Assembly (NCBI RefSeq): GCF_028389875.1
Contig: NC_084673.1
Span: 16,653,501-16,717,500, forward strand
DNA length: 64,000 nt
Reading direction: 5' to 3'
Source of the DNA: Rhea pennata
Lineage: Eukaryota > Chordata > Aves > Rheiformes > Rheidae
Of this stretch, positions 54,601-64,000 are shown in pieces. The translations under genes were made by a program, and so were the position numbers. The notes beneath the pieces were generated by a model, which was not told the DNA's origin, searched no databases, and saw only the letters and a program-made list of their open reading frames with translations. The stretch's first letter is position 1. Each line of letters opens with the position of its first letter.

Positions 54601-56817
54601 CAACAGCAAAGCATACAAATTTACTGCCAAGAAGTGGCTTAGAGCTCCAGCAACATTAAATAAAAACTCTCCATTTTTTAAGCTTAGAAGTTATTTATTA
54701 CTGCACCTGTGTACCAGCTGCGTGTTATTATCCATTCTCATTTCAGAAGGAACTGGACCAGGCCTTAAGTTTCTGGAAACTACTGCAGCCTAGCCAGGAT
54801 AGCCATGGTACTTCACTACATACACATCATGTCACACGGCATGTTAAAAGACTATTGACTAAGCCATAAAGTACAATGTACTTAGAAGTAATTATTTTAC
54901 CACAATTTGAAAAGCAGTATAAAACTAGCAGAAGATTGATACTAACATTCTACTAACTTGCTCTGTAACACTGCAATTTCTTTGCTTCTCAGTGCTGTTT
55001 TACCTATTAGGAAAATCTCTTCCACCTTCGTAAAAAAAAATAAGAGATGAAAAAAGACATAACTGAGCTGTGAAACTGCTTCTTCTATGAGTTAGCAGGT
55101 GCAAGCAAAAGGAAGAAAGGTTGTTTATTATGAGTAGCTGAAAACACCTCAAGAATGAAGTGGTCCAGATTCAGAAGTACCAAGCTGACTAGTACTTACT
55201 CTTCCTTATAGAGAAAGTAGCTTGCAAGTAACTTCTCCAAAAGGGATATTTCAGCATAGGTTATGGTAGATGCAGCAGTAAACACTGAAGAAATGCTACA
55301 GTAAGCAAGTGCACACAGTAGACTTGACCAACACAGATAATCTCAATATACACACATGCACCTTGCACACCCTGACCTACTTAACAGTGAATAACTCTTA
55401 AGTGTAATTTTTTTTTTAAGTACAACCTTATTCCAGATGTCAAAAGATACATCCTCCCTATAAGAGACCTGACCTACCCTTAAACAATTAGTTAGATAGC
55501 CTCAAAAGCCACATGCACAAAAGTGACAAAACTAACACAGCTGGTCAGAACTGCTAGCATAACAAAGAACTACATTCAGTTAACTGCTAAATTTATAACA
55601 AATTTGCAGGACAGAGGCATTCTCTGCATGAAACCTAAAGATCAGCCAGCCTCCTTGCATGCTTTGCTCACTGCAGACAGTAAAACAAAATAGTAAGACT
55701 GGGGACTGCACTTATCAGAAGTAAATTAGCTTGGCTTTTTGCAACATCTACTCAGTGTATCACTTCATAGGAGCAGTATCTTTGGATTTAAAGGTACACA
55801 AGGGGTGTATGCCTGCATGTGTTAAAACAAAACAGCCACTTTCTCACCCTTACTATTACCAAAGGCATTTACGAACTCCTATGCAATAGGAGAGCTATGC
55901 TATAATACTGCTACTGAGTGCAATGGCAAGAAGAGGCAAAACCTAGCATTTAAGGCTTCATAGCTGAGTAAACACAATATTAACAGAAAATAGTAGTGAA
56001 CTGAGGGGCAGACAACATCACTCTCAAAGCCACGATCTTAAAGAACAACGTTACTCTGCAAAGTGCTCTTCATGCTTTGAGAATGCTTTGTAAGGGAAAT
56101 GCCCCAAACCTCACTTAAATACATAAACCTATATAACTCATCTCTGTTGAAATAAAAACGTATTCCTAGCACTTCCTTGATTTCTGAGTTATTTTATTAT
56201 TTTTTTTTAAAGGAAGAAAGTTATTTCATCATTCTCTACAGTGTGGGATTACGACTGCTCATCTCCGTAGCTCCAAACGTGCTCGGCTGCCGACAAGGGC
56301 CCACCGCGCAGATCCGCGGTCGCCGCAGACCCCCGCCCGAAGCCGCAGAGCGGGCAGGCCAGCAGCCGCGCCGGCCCCGCGCAGCGGGCGGGCTCGGCGG
56401 AGAGGGCCCCGGGGCCAGGCCCGCACGCCCTCCCGCCCGCGCCTCACGCTCAGCCCCACGGCGCGGGGCCTTGGCCAGGCTGCAGAGACGCCGCCCCGCC
56501 CCGCCCGGCCCGGCCCGGCTGCGGGTGGCGGGCGCCCCCCCCCCGCCCCGCGCGCACGGCCGTTGCCCGAGGCCGTGTCACGTGCCCAGCGCGCGCGGGC
56601 GGGGGGAGAGGGGGGAGACACGCGCCAGCTCCCGCGGGCACAACAACCGCCCCCCGCGCGCGCCGCAACGGCCCCAGCGCGCGGGCCCGCCGCCCCCTCA
56701 GCCGCGCCCGCCCGCAGGCCTCGGCGTCCCCTCACCGGCGGTGCCGAGCAGCAGGAGGAGGCAGGCGGAGCAGCGCGGCGGGCGGAGCGGCCCCCGCGGC
56801 CACCAGCGCGCTTCCAT
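40686..56817 (-). CDS. LAMP2: LAMP2, lysosome-associated membrane protein 2, isoforms A, B and C
   Basis: Shared exons 56736-56817, 52246-52364, 51631-51844, 50819-50980, 49907-50124, 49201-49320, 48864-48942 and 47901-48068 encode 387 residues. One of three last exons then adds the last luminal Cys, the span and the tail: 9B (46520-46659), 9A (43233-43375) or 9C (40686-40828), giving 433, 434 and 434 residues. The protein has a signal peptide (1 to about 34), two LAMP domains with four Cys each (47, 85, 160, 196; 250, 282, 354, 391), a Pro/Thr/Ser-rich hinge (about 198-236) and about 19 N-glycosylation sequons. All tails end in a lysosomal GYxx-phi motif (GYEQF, GYQTL, GYQSV). LAMP2A is the receptor of chaperone-mediated autophagy, 2B is linked to muscle autophagosome fusion and 2C to nucleic-acid uptake by lysosomes, as known in mammals. 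The same three isoforms are reported in chicken. Confidence 0.98.
41288..41297 (-). terminator. Candidate distal poly(A) signal of LAMP2A
   Basis: Two overlapping AATAAA hexamers (AATAAATAAA) on the minus strand 1.9 kb after the 9A stop and 460 nt before exon 9C. Confidence 0.5.
42979..42984 (-). terminator. Candidate proximal poly(A) signal of LAMP2A
   Basis: AATAAA on the minus strand about 250 nt after the 9A stop. Confidence 0.4.
43233..43375 (-). CDS. LAMP2: LAMP2 terminal exon 9A
   Basis: [20 protein letters not shown], then the span and tail [13 protein letters not shown] and TAA. GYEQF identifies LAMP2A. The tail carries a cluster of basic residues, the feature that binds substrates in chaperone-mediated autophagy in mammals. 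The acceptor is TATTTAG. Confidence 0.97.
43376..46519 (-). other. LAMP2B 3' UTR and spacer before exon 9A
   Basis: It starts with the 9B 3' UTR, whose likely end is near 44320, then continues as intron to the 9A acceptor. A C10 run lies near 43517. No other feature. Confidence 0.6.
44336..44341 (-). terminator. Candidate poly(A) signal of LAMP2B
   Basis: AATAAA on the minus strand 2.2 kb after the 9B stop and before exon 9A. Its use would end the 2B mRNA upstream of the other alternatives. Confidence 0.5.
46520..46659 (-). CDS. LAMP2: LAMP2 terminal exon 9B
   Basis: [14 protein letters not shown], then the span and tail [12 protein letters not shown] and stop. The tail is identical to mammalian LAMP2B in its last residues. 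It is the nearest of the three to exon 8 (1.24 kb). The acceptor is CATCTACAG. Confidence 0.97.
46660..47900 (-). other. LAMP2 intron 8
   Basis: 1.24 kb between exon 8 and exon 9B. Elements choosing between the three terminal exons may lie here, but I recognise no specific motif. Confidence 0.75.
47901..48068 (-). CDS. LAMP2: LAMP2 exon 8 (last shared exon)
   Basis: Residues 332-387 plus one base, with [14 protein letters not shown] (Cys354) and TFNLRIQPF. The donor GTAAGAG must splice to one of three phase-1 acceptors, each of which completes an Ala codon. Confidence 0.97.
48069..48863 (-). other. LAMP2 intron 7 with A29 tract
   Basis: A 795-nt intron. It contains an uninterrupted run of 29 A (48667-48695), which is T29 in the LAMP2 transcript, about 200 nt before the end nearer exon 7. 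Confidence 0.85.
48667..48695. repeat. Poly(A) homopolymer, 29 nt
   Basis: The longest homopolymer in the window, in LAMP2 intron 7; no retroposon body or target-site duplication was recognised. Confidence 0.95.
48864..48942 (-). CDS. LAMP2: LAMP2 exon 7
   Basis: Residues 306-331 plus one base, with [13 protein letters not shown] aligned with mammalian [12 protein letters not shown]. The acceptor is CTTAAACAG and the donor GTAAGA. Confidence 0.95.
49201..49320 (-). CDS. LAMP2: LAMP2 exon 6
   Basis: A 120-nt exon, phase 0 at both ends, residues 266-305, beginning [12 protein letters not shown] with Cys282. The acceptor is ATATTTCAG and the donor GTAAGT. Confidence 0.96.
49321..49906 (-). other. 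LAMP2 intron 5
   Basis: A 586-nt intron with no recognised element. Confidence 0.8.
49907..50124 (-). CDS. LAMP2: LAMP2 exon 5 (hinge and start of second LAMP domain)
   Basis: Residues 193-265. After Cys196 comes the Pro/Thr/Ser/Ala hinge ([18 protein letters not shown]), then [20 protein letters not shown] with Cys250, a strong LAMP signature. The acceptor is TCTGTTCAG and the donor GTACCT. Confidence 0.97.
50125..50818 (-). other. LAMP2 intron 4
   Basis: A 694-nt AT-rich intron with no recognised element. Confidence 0.8.
50819..50980 (-). CDS. LAMP2: LAMP2 exon 4
   Basis: Residues 139-192 plus one base, with Cys160 (VFVCHN) and [13 protein letters not shown], close to the mammalian VQAFVQNGT. 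The acceptor is ATTTCTAG and the donor GTGAGG. Confidence 0.96.
50981..51630 (-). other. LAMP2 intron 3
   Basis: A 650-nt intron with a (TA)8 microsatellite at 51531-51546. Nothing else. Confidence 0.8.
51631..51844 (-). CDS. LAMP2: LAMP2 exon 3
   Basis: Residues 68-138 plus one base, starting [12 protein letters not shown], with Cys85 and many sequons. [18 protein letters not shown] matches the LAMP fold. The acceptor is TTCTTCTAG and the donor GTAATG. Confidence 0.95.
51845..52245 (-). other. LAMP2 intron 2
   Basis: A 401-nt intron with no recognised element. Confidence 0.8.
52246..52364 (-). CDS. LAMP2: LAMP2 exon 2
   Basis: Residues 28-67. The phase-1 donor of exon 1 requires the acceptor TCTTACAG at 52364, giving [12 protein letters not shown]. 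This places four residues before SYA, as in the human exon. A second AG 11 nt downstream (TTTTTTTCCAG) would shift the frame. It carries Cys47 in NATCLYAQW, the LAMP domain start. The donor is GTAAGT. Confidence 0.92.
53616..53640. repeat. (TG)n microsatellite
   Basis: A short interrupted TG/TA repeat in LAMP2 intron 1. Confidence 0.85.
56577..56586. promoter_or_regulatory. CLEAR-type E-box in LAMP2 intron 1
   Basis: GTCACGTGCC matches eight of the ten bases of the CLEAR consensus GTCACGTGAC bound by TFEB/TFE3/MITF. It lies 150 nt inside intron 1, within the CpG island. LAMP genes are known members of the CLEAR network. Use here is inferred. Confidence 0.6.
56736..56817 (-). CDS. LAMP2: LAMP2 exon 1 (signal peptide)
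   Basis: ATG at 56817-56815 in a strong context (GGAGCATGG). It encodes [14 protein letters not shown], then [13 protein letters not shown], plus one base, followed by donor GTGAGG. A basic head followed by a hydrophobic core is typical of a signal peptide. An in-frame upstream ATG exists 32 codons earlier (56913). Confidence 0.93.
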
Positions 56818-56908
56818 GCTCCCGGCGGCGGGCGGAGGGGCTCCGTGAGGCGGCGAGGGGAGAGCGAGCGGGGGGAGGCGGCCGGGCGCGGCAAAAGCGT
56901 CGCCGTCG

Positions 56909-56919
56909 GTCATGTGAGG
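56909..56919. promoter_or_regulatory. E-box GTCATGTGAGG upstream of LAMP2
   Basis: A CLEAR-like site with one mismatch in the core (CATGTG), about 94 bp upstream of the LAMP2 start codon. A GC box (GGGGCGG, 56923-56929) lies just upstream. Confidence 0.45.
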
Positions 56920-56945
56920 GGAGGGGCGGTGCCGGCCGCGCTCCG

Positions 56946-56950
56946 CCAAT
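56946..56950. promoter_or_regulatory. CCAAT box of LAMP2 promoter
   Basis: CGCCAATCG, about 130 bp upstream of the LAMP2 ATG, in reverse orientation relative to the gene; it is a plausible NF-Y site beside GC boxes. Confidence 0.45.
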
Positions 56951-57151
56951 CGCCGCGCCGCCCCCGGCGGGCTCGATTCGATGGTTCGCGGACAGAGCGC
57001 CCGCCGCGGGGCCTCGGGCGGGCAAGCTGGGGAGCGGCGGGGCCGGGGGCGGCGGGGCCGGGGGCGGCGGGGCCGTTTTCCTGCCACGCGCGGGGCTGGC
57101 AGCGAGGTGCCCGGCGGGTCCCGCTGTAAGACCTGCTCCCGGCCAAAATCG

Positions 57152-57228
57152 TTTCTCTTTTTTTTGTTTTCTTTTCCTTTCTTTTCCCTTCTCTTCTCCT
57201 ATCTCTCCATCTCATCTCTCCTTCTCTC
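57152..57228. repeat. Polypyrimidine tract, about 77 nt
   Basis: Almost pure C/T on the plus strand (runs of tttt, cttttc, ctctcc), directly upstream of the LAMP2 CpG island; a polypurine run in LAMP2 sense. Confidence 0.85.
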
Positions 57229-58029
57229 AGAATATTTGAGCCCTTTCCAAGAGTAAGGCTGAGGGAGAACATATTTTGCATCTAATGAAAAAAATCTGCT
57301 GACCTCTTTTTCCTTTGGTGAACTGCAGCATTTCCCTGTTGTGCAACAGGGACTCGGCAAGGAGGGGCCCTTGGAGCCGAAGACGTGTGTTTTCCCGTCT
57401 GTCTGGTGGTCCACTCGTGGACTTCACAGTGGTGAAAATTTCTGTTTTGAACGTGCTCAGGAGGAGCTTTGAAGATTTTAGTGGCTAAATTCGTCCAAGA
57501 TTTCATCATCTTTCAGCATAGTTGAATAAGAGAAAATCCAGCAAGAATTATGGACAAAGAAACATAAGAGGAAGACTTGAAAGACATTTTAAACACAAAA
57601 ATACCATCCGTGGCTCAGGAAGCCCCTGACTAAGCATATAGTTCACAGCTGACATTGCATAACAAGGAAGTAGCACTATATATTTACTCTCTTCTTATGT
57701 TCCTCCCTGCATGTCCATTACTGGCTTCTGCAGAAACAGGTTGTCAGGCATTTGCTTTGACACCATACAGCCATTCTAAAGTTAACTGGGCTAATTTTAG
57801 GTTAAGAAGGCAAAGCTGAGAAAAGATACCCTAAGGAAAGATAAACTTTTAATATAGAGATTTCTACTACTACAAAAAAGGAAGGAATAATCTATTTTCC
57901 CTGCTTACAGTAAATAAGAGAGCAGAGAAATGAGCTAAAATGACATTGAATATTTAAGTTAGATAGTGGGGAATGACTAGCTGAGCATTGCACTAGATTC
58001 TCATGCAAGATCCTGTTTTTATTAGACAA

Positions 58030-58120
58030 ACTTCCCTCAGGAAATGATTCTGCTTTAGGGCAGGGGTGGACTTAGATGATCTCCCAGTGTCCCTGCAGGC
58101 TCTAATTCCTGTGATTGTTA
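58030..58120 (+). mobile_element. Decayed CR1 LINE 3' end
   Basis: gggtggacttagatgatctc, then cccagtgtccctgcaggctc and attcctgtgatt correspond to the CR1 3' end (tggactagatgacctc ... cttccagctct ... attctatgatt). It is badly mutated, so old. CR1 is the dominant LINE of birds and other sauropsids. Confidence 0.6.
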
Positions 58121-61100
58121 GCCATCATCCCACATTACTCAGGGCTAATCAGAGATTATACCCCATCTTTGCAGGAGGAGAGCCATTCCCTGCCCTTTCT
58201 TAGCTCTTGCGTGTGAGCAGAATTCACATGTGCTGTGCCTACTAAATGACTGGATAGAAATCTTTCCAGTAATTGGTTCTGTTAAGCAGGGTGGAATTTG
58301 GCACTAGCAGCAGGAACTGGGACGCTTTGCTGCATTTTCACTGATGCCTAAGTGCAAGACACTAGCCTGAAAGAAAGAGAGAGAAAGAAGCTGCCAGATA
58401 CAAGTGCTGGAGAAAAGACATGATAGGGTAGATGGGAAGGGGTGGGAGGAGAAGACAAGAGTGGACAAGAAATCTAGTGAATATGAGACTTGACGGAGGT
58501 ATAAAATCAGCTGAAAGTTGAATTGAAGGCTGGAGAGTATTGATCAGAAACAGAAACCAAGGTTGTCTTGGTGCAGAAGCCATGATTAAGAGATGGCAAA
58601 GAAGATACAGACTAGGAGACAGCAAAGAGAATGGCAGGAGGATTCCCAGCTACCTAGGGAACAGGAGCCTACTGGAATAAGATAAGTCTGTTTCCGTAGG
58701 AAAATGGCAAATAGTATTTGACTAACCAGGAACTAAGAGACATGCCCAGTGATGCGGGAAGAGAATGAAAGCTCTTGAAGAGGACAGTAAAAGACCTCAA
58801 CCTGATATAGTCAGACAGTGAGAGTATTAAAAAGATGTAGAGATGGTGTAGACAGGAAGGTGATCATAAAGTCTGGAGGAAGTTGAATTAATGCAATTTA
58901 TGATAAAATAATAGTTAAATAATCTCAGTTACACACTTGTGATACTGTACTTTTCCAAAGAATATCAGAAAACAAAATCTGTCAAGTCTGGAACACCACT
59001 GTAACCAGTGAATTATACAAATGTGGGTTCCACCCACAAGTGCTTGTGTGGTCAGACACATTCACTCATTCTTTGCATTTCTTTTTGTACTTGGTAACTG
59101 CTCCTAGAACCAACCTATCATGTACATTCATATCTGTACAGCCATCTGTATAAGCATCATTGCACATGAATACCAGAATTCCTGCAATTTCAAGATGCTT
59201 GGAAATAATCACTCTTTTATTCAGCCTTTGGGCTTAATTTATTGAAAACTTACCTGAAGAAATAAATTTTATATTTAATACTTGAGTCATCATTTGTTGT
59301 AGGCTGTGGGGGAGCTTCTAGTATAGATGAAATGGCATAGATAGTGGCATAGATGAAAGCACTAACTCTGAAAGTAGCAAGTCTGGGCTCTCAGCTCTAG
59401 GGTAAAGAGTAGGGCAGTTAAAAGTCTAAGGACTATTTTCTGTACTTTTACATGTTCTCATGCTTCATTGTTTTAGTGAAATGGAACATAGTCATGAGAG
59501 GTCTTGTTCTTGAAGAGTGAGGAATTCCATTAAAGGGATTTAAATATTAGGGTAGAGACGTTGAATTAGGTTTTAACTAATGGGAACAGGAGAAAATGGG
59601 TAGTATGTTCTAGGCTGTTTGTGTGCGGGAATGCCATGTTTTGTGTCAGCTAGAACATTTACTTCAGGATGTGACTTTAAACACTAGTGTATTGAATACC
59701 TCCCTAATCTCTTGCCTGTACGTTAGAAATAGACTGTGACATTCTGCAGAATTAAAAGGAAGATTGATTATTTGTTTCCATTGTGCAAGTTTGGTGAAGT
59801 GTGAAATGAAATCAAATGGTAGATATAGTAATATGCAGATCTGTTCCTGATAAATAACACTGAGTGAGATTAGCAACTAGTGTGGGATTAAAAGGCTATT
59901 ATAGTTTATATAATTTAGCATGATGTAAAATATATTATTTTGCACTAGAAATACTGTTTATATCAGAACACAGGTTATTCTTTTTTTCCCCTACTGGGTT
60001 ACTTTGTCTTCCTGTTATCTCCGCTCCCTGCCATATAATTGCATTGCACAAGCATTTTGTGGTATTATGTCTTTTTATTGTAATTGTAGCATATGCACTT
60101 TTTATTCAGAGGTTTACTTCTTGTTTGCAGTTTCAGTCAAAAAGAAGATGACAGTTTTTCTCACTGAGCTACAGAAAAACAATGTATAGGCCTAACCTTG
60201 CTCCCTGTTAAGTCAGTGCCAAATTGGCTGTAAGAGCAACTAATACAAAGATGAATTTGTATGAAGACAGGAACCATAAGCTAAATCTCTGTTTTATTTT
60301 TAGTGTCACAATATAACAAGAAAGACTGGTGTTTCTGTGATGCACGTACATGAAGACTGTCCCTAGCTACAACATGGTGACTGATGAGGCAGCCATGAAA
60401 TGAATCTACATTTCTGCCCTTGCATGAAGAGTCCTTGGGGAAACTCCAAAGGATGAAACTGTACCTGGAGTAAGTGGGTGCAAGCACTTTAATTCACATA
60501 AGGGATGAAGTTTGTTCATTTGCTTCAGTTATCTGAATGTGGTGATTATTCTTGAAAGATAGGTTTGTGATTCTTAAAAAGAATGTGCACCTGCATTAGC
60601 ACAGTAATACTCTCCTCTTGTCTAGCCTACTGACAGAAGCTTGGTTTTGGCAGTATTCTCCCTACAAGGCCAATTTTGGGGCAGTTTCCAAAGCCTGTCT
60701 TCTCTTCATAGCTCTGAAAGGAACAAAATAAATCTGTGTTCTTCTCCCTTGTTTAACAAATCCTCCAGCTTTTCTTAGAAAGAATTGTACTGGCTGTCAT
60801 CAGATGTTGCCTGATTCCTCTTAAATTCCATGAAAAGCAAATATATTTAGTACTTGTAAGATTCAATCTCTAACAAATATCCATAGCATCTTATTTATCA
60901 TGAGTAATTTCCTTGTTGATTGTTGTGGTCTTAAAGATGGCAGCATTTATGTGGGAGAGGGAGTTCTATAACATAAGATCAAACTCTTAAGATCAGCTGT
61001 TTTCCTTTCACAACGTAAGTGCAAATGATTACTAGTATGATGCAGAAAAATATGCCTTAGCCTTTTGCGTACTAGGGAGAAATGATTTTTCATTTGGCGT

Positions 61101-63239
61101 AATTATTGGAGCCACTGATGGATGGCAAAGCTGATCCTGTTTTTCTTAGACATTCCCTGTAGTTACTGCTGGATTTGAACATGAGGACCGTAATGTCACT
61201 GTATCACATTACATTTTTACTATGTAGTATACTTAGCTTTATATTGGGAGTTTCAACAACATATTGACATGTATTTAGGACAGATACACAGTACCAATGT
61301 GATTTCTTTTTTAAACTACAGTTCAGCAAGGAATATTAATTCATGCCTAATTTTGGATGTATAGGTTGTTCTATGACTTTCACTCACATCATATTCTTCA
61401 CTAGTAGTTTCAGCTGGCTGAATATTATGTCTGTATTCAAATTTTTCTTAATCTTGAGACTTGAGAAAATCAAGAGATGTATATTGTCAGAAGCAAAGTG
61501 TTCAGCAATGTTTACCAAAGCACTGAATAATTTAACATTTCTGATCTCTGGTGCTGGAGAGTACAGGTTGTGAAATGAATAAAAAGGAGATACTATCTAT
61601 CTAGAGCATGTAGTAATTACTAATTTATTCTATTTATTTTTAATTCACTGTTTTAGGTATCTGTTTAAGCAACATGTTATTCTGTGGTACATTTTTTTTT
61701 TTGTAGTCCAGATTATAGCAGAACCTTTCTAGGAAGCAGAGGAAGGATTTGGCTCTGTCTTCCAAGGGAGAGGCTGATGGAAAGAGGATATGGGGTTAAT
61801 GATGGCAGGAGAGGCCCTGGATTCACTTGGCAGAGGTGGTGAACCACAGGGGCCCTCTGGAAACTGTGGCAGCAACTGCAGGAGTTGCAGCTGCTGAAAT
61901 TTTCCTTTTCATGTAGCTCCAGTTTGTAATCTGGTTACTTGTGCTGTGCAGCGGAATAGAAATTTACTGTGGTCTGGACACCTTAGTGAAGAGCACGCTT
62001 TGTCCAGCACAGTATGACATGTGATGTGCATATGCTGCATATGAAAATGTTAGTGTACTCAGTGTTAGAGAAGGGATGACTCTTGACAGCTCTGTTATGG
62101 GAGCTTTAAAGCAATTGCTTGCTATCTAAAATGTATGAAAACTGTGGTTCATTATTGTTTCAAGCAGATGGCAGTGTTCCTGAGCTGTCGGTTTTCTGGA
62201 GGAGGTGGTGGTAGGAAACCAAACCATTAAATGGTGTTGCTCCAGGAAACTGCTGAGTCAAGACTCGGGCAATCACGTGGAATGCCAAAAAAAGAAACCT
62301 TTGTTGTGAGGTGAAGAGATCAGAGATCAGGTTGCAGCAGAGACAGCTGCAAAACTTCCTGCAAAGGCACTCTGAAATCTAGTCTACTGACACAGCTGGA
62401 AAAACATGTTTCCAGCTTAGCAGGAAGGAGTGGAGGTACAGGAGGCAGTATTTTGTCACAAGCGTATTACAAAAACATGCTTGTATAAATGCAGCCTGAC
62501 TTAACCGTATGGTGGTTTCCTTGGCAGGTGAAAGTGAGGTGTAGCTAGGCTTTAACATGGCACTGGTGCAGTGGCTGCTCCTTTGCTATCCCACTGCTGG
62601 CATCCTTAATGCTATGGACATCAGGGACACCAGGTGATGGTGTTGCCATTGGTTTTGTGAACCACTGTAATGTTCAGAAGCATTTTCAGCCTTTGCTGGA
62701 TATTAAGTGTACTAGAGTAATCAGCAGTCAGGCAGCTTGATAGCAAAAGATAGCAAATGAGAGACTTCTGTGCATATTGTGAATTATGCCAAACTTCTAG
62801 AAGTGTTTCAGTTCAATGTAAAATTTTTTTTTTCAGATGATTGACTGACAACTCAATACATTCTTTGCACTTATAACAGCAAAGTGGAAAAATGCCAGTA
62901 CTCAATTTTGTATTTTTATCTACATTCATTGTCTGTCAACTTTCTGGAGATGCATCTGTCAGCTTCTGAGTAGGAATTATTTTCTGAAAATGAGTAGCTT
63001 TGTACATGAGATACCTCCTGCCTCCAACTCTTATGAAAGATGTATTGACTGTAAGTTTTTCTGAGAAATTTCAGCAGGAAGTTTCAAACTTAGCAGGAAG
63101 CTGTATTTAAATTACAGAGGTTGTAAGGAATACTTTTTGCTGTACAGTCATTTTCATTTTCTTACCTGGGTATATTACAGCAGGATTTTATCATTACAGC
63201 ATCCCTTGTAACATAGAATAATGTTATTTCCCTCTTACA

Positions 63240-63365
63240 AAGGCAGTAAGGCAGACAACATGTAATTAGCCTACAGTCACCTGAAGTCTGACAGAGCTAG
63301 GAAAACGGGTTCCACAGACCCTAGGTTGATGCCTAGTCACTGCATTGTCCTGGTTAACAAAACTC
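63240..63365 (-). repeat. MIR-like tRNA SINE, reverse orientation (probable)
   Basis: The order attagcc, agtcacctgaagtc, ctgacagagctaggaa, cgggttcca, gatgcctagtcactgca and cctggttaac follows the reverse complement of a MIR/tRNA-type SINE (cacacagctagt, gcagagctgggattcgaac, gtgctcttaacc). It is strongly diverged. An open frame on the minus strand here is therefore not taken as a gene. Confidence 0.4.
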
Positions 63366-64000
63366 TTCTCAGGAATGATCTCTATCCAATTTGAGGTGAC
63401 CTTGCACAGCATCACCTTGAGTAACTGCTCCTGGCTAAGATTTGAAGCAGCAGCAGCCGACACTGTAGAGATAAAGTGGAAGAAATTGAGTCAAAGGAGA
63501 TACAGAACACGGCAAGTTTTATGTGAGGGAGCAGAATCACAACTGTTCAGGTGCAGAGCCGGCTCTCAAGTGGAGCAGGCCTGACCTCTTCCCTTCATGC
63601 AGGCTGCAAGCCAGCTGCGTGCGCACTGTGACAAGGTTCCAGCCAGCCTCTGGAGAGGCTGCGTTTTGTAATCTTCGTTCCCACCTCCAGCCTGAAAGCT
63701 GTACCTCCTTCCCAACACAGTATCTGATAGAACTTGGTCTGACACAGCGTCTTGCTCAGGCTTTAGGGAAAATTAGTGGAGCAGTTTTGCTTCAAGCCTC
63801 AAATTATTACTACTGAAAAATTTTCTTTTTATAGTGAAAGGACTGTTTTTGAAACAAATTATCTGTTTTTGACTCTTAAAGCAAAATGTTTATTCTCAGC
63901 TTCTGTATAGACTACACAAGGGTAAACAGAACATACGTTACTATGTGAAAAATTTCATATGAGGTTTGGTGTGGAGGGGGAAAAAGCTATATATTAATTA

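Larger units (their letters stand above)
52365..56735 (-). other. LAMP2 intron 1
   Basis: A 4.4 kb intron. The end next to exon 1 (56270-56735) belongs to the CpG island and carries a perfect CACGTG element. The rest is AT-rich, with a (TG)n stretch at 53616-53640. Short open frames show no known family. Confidence 0.75.
56270..57120. promoter_or_regulatory. CpG island, LAMP2 promoter
   Basis: 0.85 kb of dense CpG surrounding LAMP2 exon 1, flanked by AT-rich DNA on both sides. It includes a short tandem duplication of ggggccgggggcggc near 57042-57073. No TATA box is seen. Confidence 0.85.
57229..64000. other. Intergenic region upstream of LAMP2
   Basis: 6.8 kb of AT-rich sequence. Apart from the CR1 remnant and the MIR-like SINE I see no exon or RNA gene. 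In other vertebrates CUL4B is the next gene, on the same strand as LAMP2; its 3' end was not recognised here and probably lies beyond the window. Confidence 0.6.

Noticed and set aside
56698-57087. 129-codon minus-strand frame starting far upstream of LAMP2
   Set aside because: The upstream part is Arg/Pro-rich promoter sequence; the LAMP2 start at 56817 has a strong context and gives a normal signal peptide. The nearer in-frame ATG at 56913 is reported as a finding only.
63266-63463. 65-codon minus-strand frame
   Set aside because: It overlaps sequence resembling a MIR-type SINE and has no splice partners or known family.
57229-64000. Search for CUL4B 3' exons expected by synteny
   Set aside because: I saw no minus-strand sequence coding for the conserved cullin C-terminus; it is probably outside the window.

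Overview
The window is eukaryotic, most likely from a bird. The genes are split by many introns with GT-AG junctions, the introns are compact, interspersed repeats are few, and there is a decayed CR1 LINE 3' end plus MIR-like SINE relics. Three protein-coding genes can be assembled exon by exon with matching phases: TMEM255A (minus strand, 3' end cut by the window), ATP1B4 (plus strand, complete) and LAMP2 (minus strand, complete, with three alternative last exons). This is the same order and orientation as TMEM255A-ATP1B4-LAMP2 at human Xq24. I cannot fix the species from the sequence.

Layout. 1-25911: TMEM255A, eight coding exons (1657 to 25911) of a four-pass membrane protein; the last coding exon lies below position 1. 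25060-27930: two CpG islands and a head-to-head gap of about 1.9 kb between the TMEM255A start (25911) and the proposed ATP1B4 start (27848). 27848-35925: ATP1B4, eight coding exons for a 323-residue Na,K-ATPase beta-type subunit; its second intron holds a 1.1 kb array of about 73 copies of a G-rich 15-bp unit. 35926-38440: the ATP1B4 3' UTR and a short tail-to-tail gap. 38440-56817: LAMP2, eight shared exons (56736 down to 47901) and three mutually exclusive terminal exons in transcription order 9B, 9A, 9C, each with its own stop, 3' UTR and candidate poly(A) signal. 56270-57120: the LAMP2 CpG-island promoter, with a CCAAT box, a GC box and E-boxes of the CLEAR (TFEB) type. 57130-64000: intergenic DNA without a recognisable gene, containing a CR1 remnant and a MIR-like SINE.

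Functionally, ATP1B4 and LAMP2 are heavily glycosylated single-span membrane proteins, and TMEM255A is a small tetraspan protein of poorly known role. They are neighbours by synteny, and nothing in the sequence suggests they form a pathway. Most long open frames in the window are artefacts of GC-rich islands or of the 15-bp array. I found no RNA gene and no wholly novel system. The more unusual items are the ATP1B4 intronic array, the tandem acceptors in LAMP2 exon 2 and TMEM255A exon 7, the in-frame ATG upstream of LAMP2, and the compact LAMP2 terminal-exon cassette.
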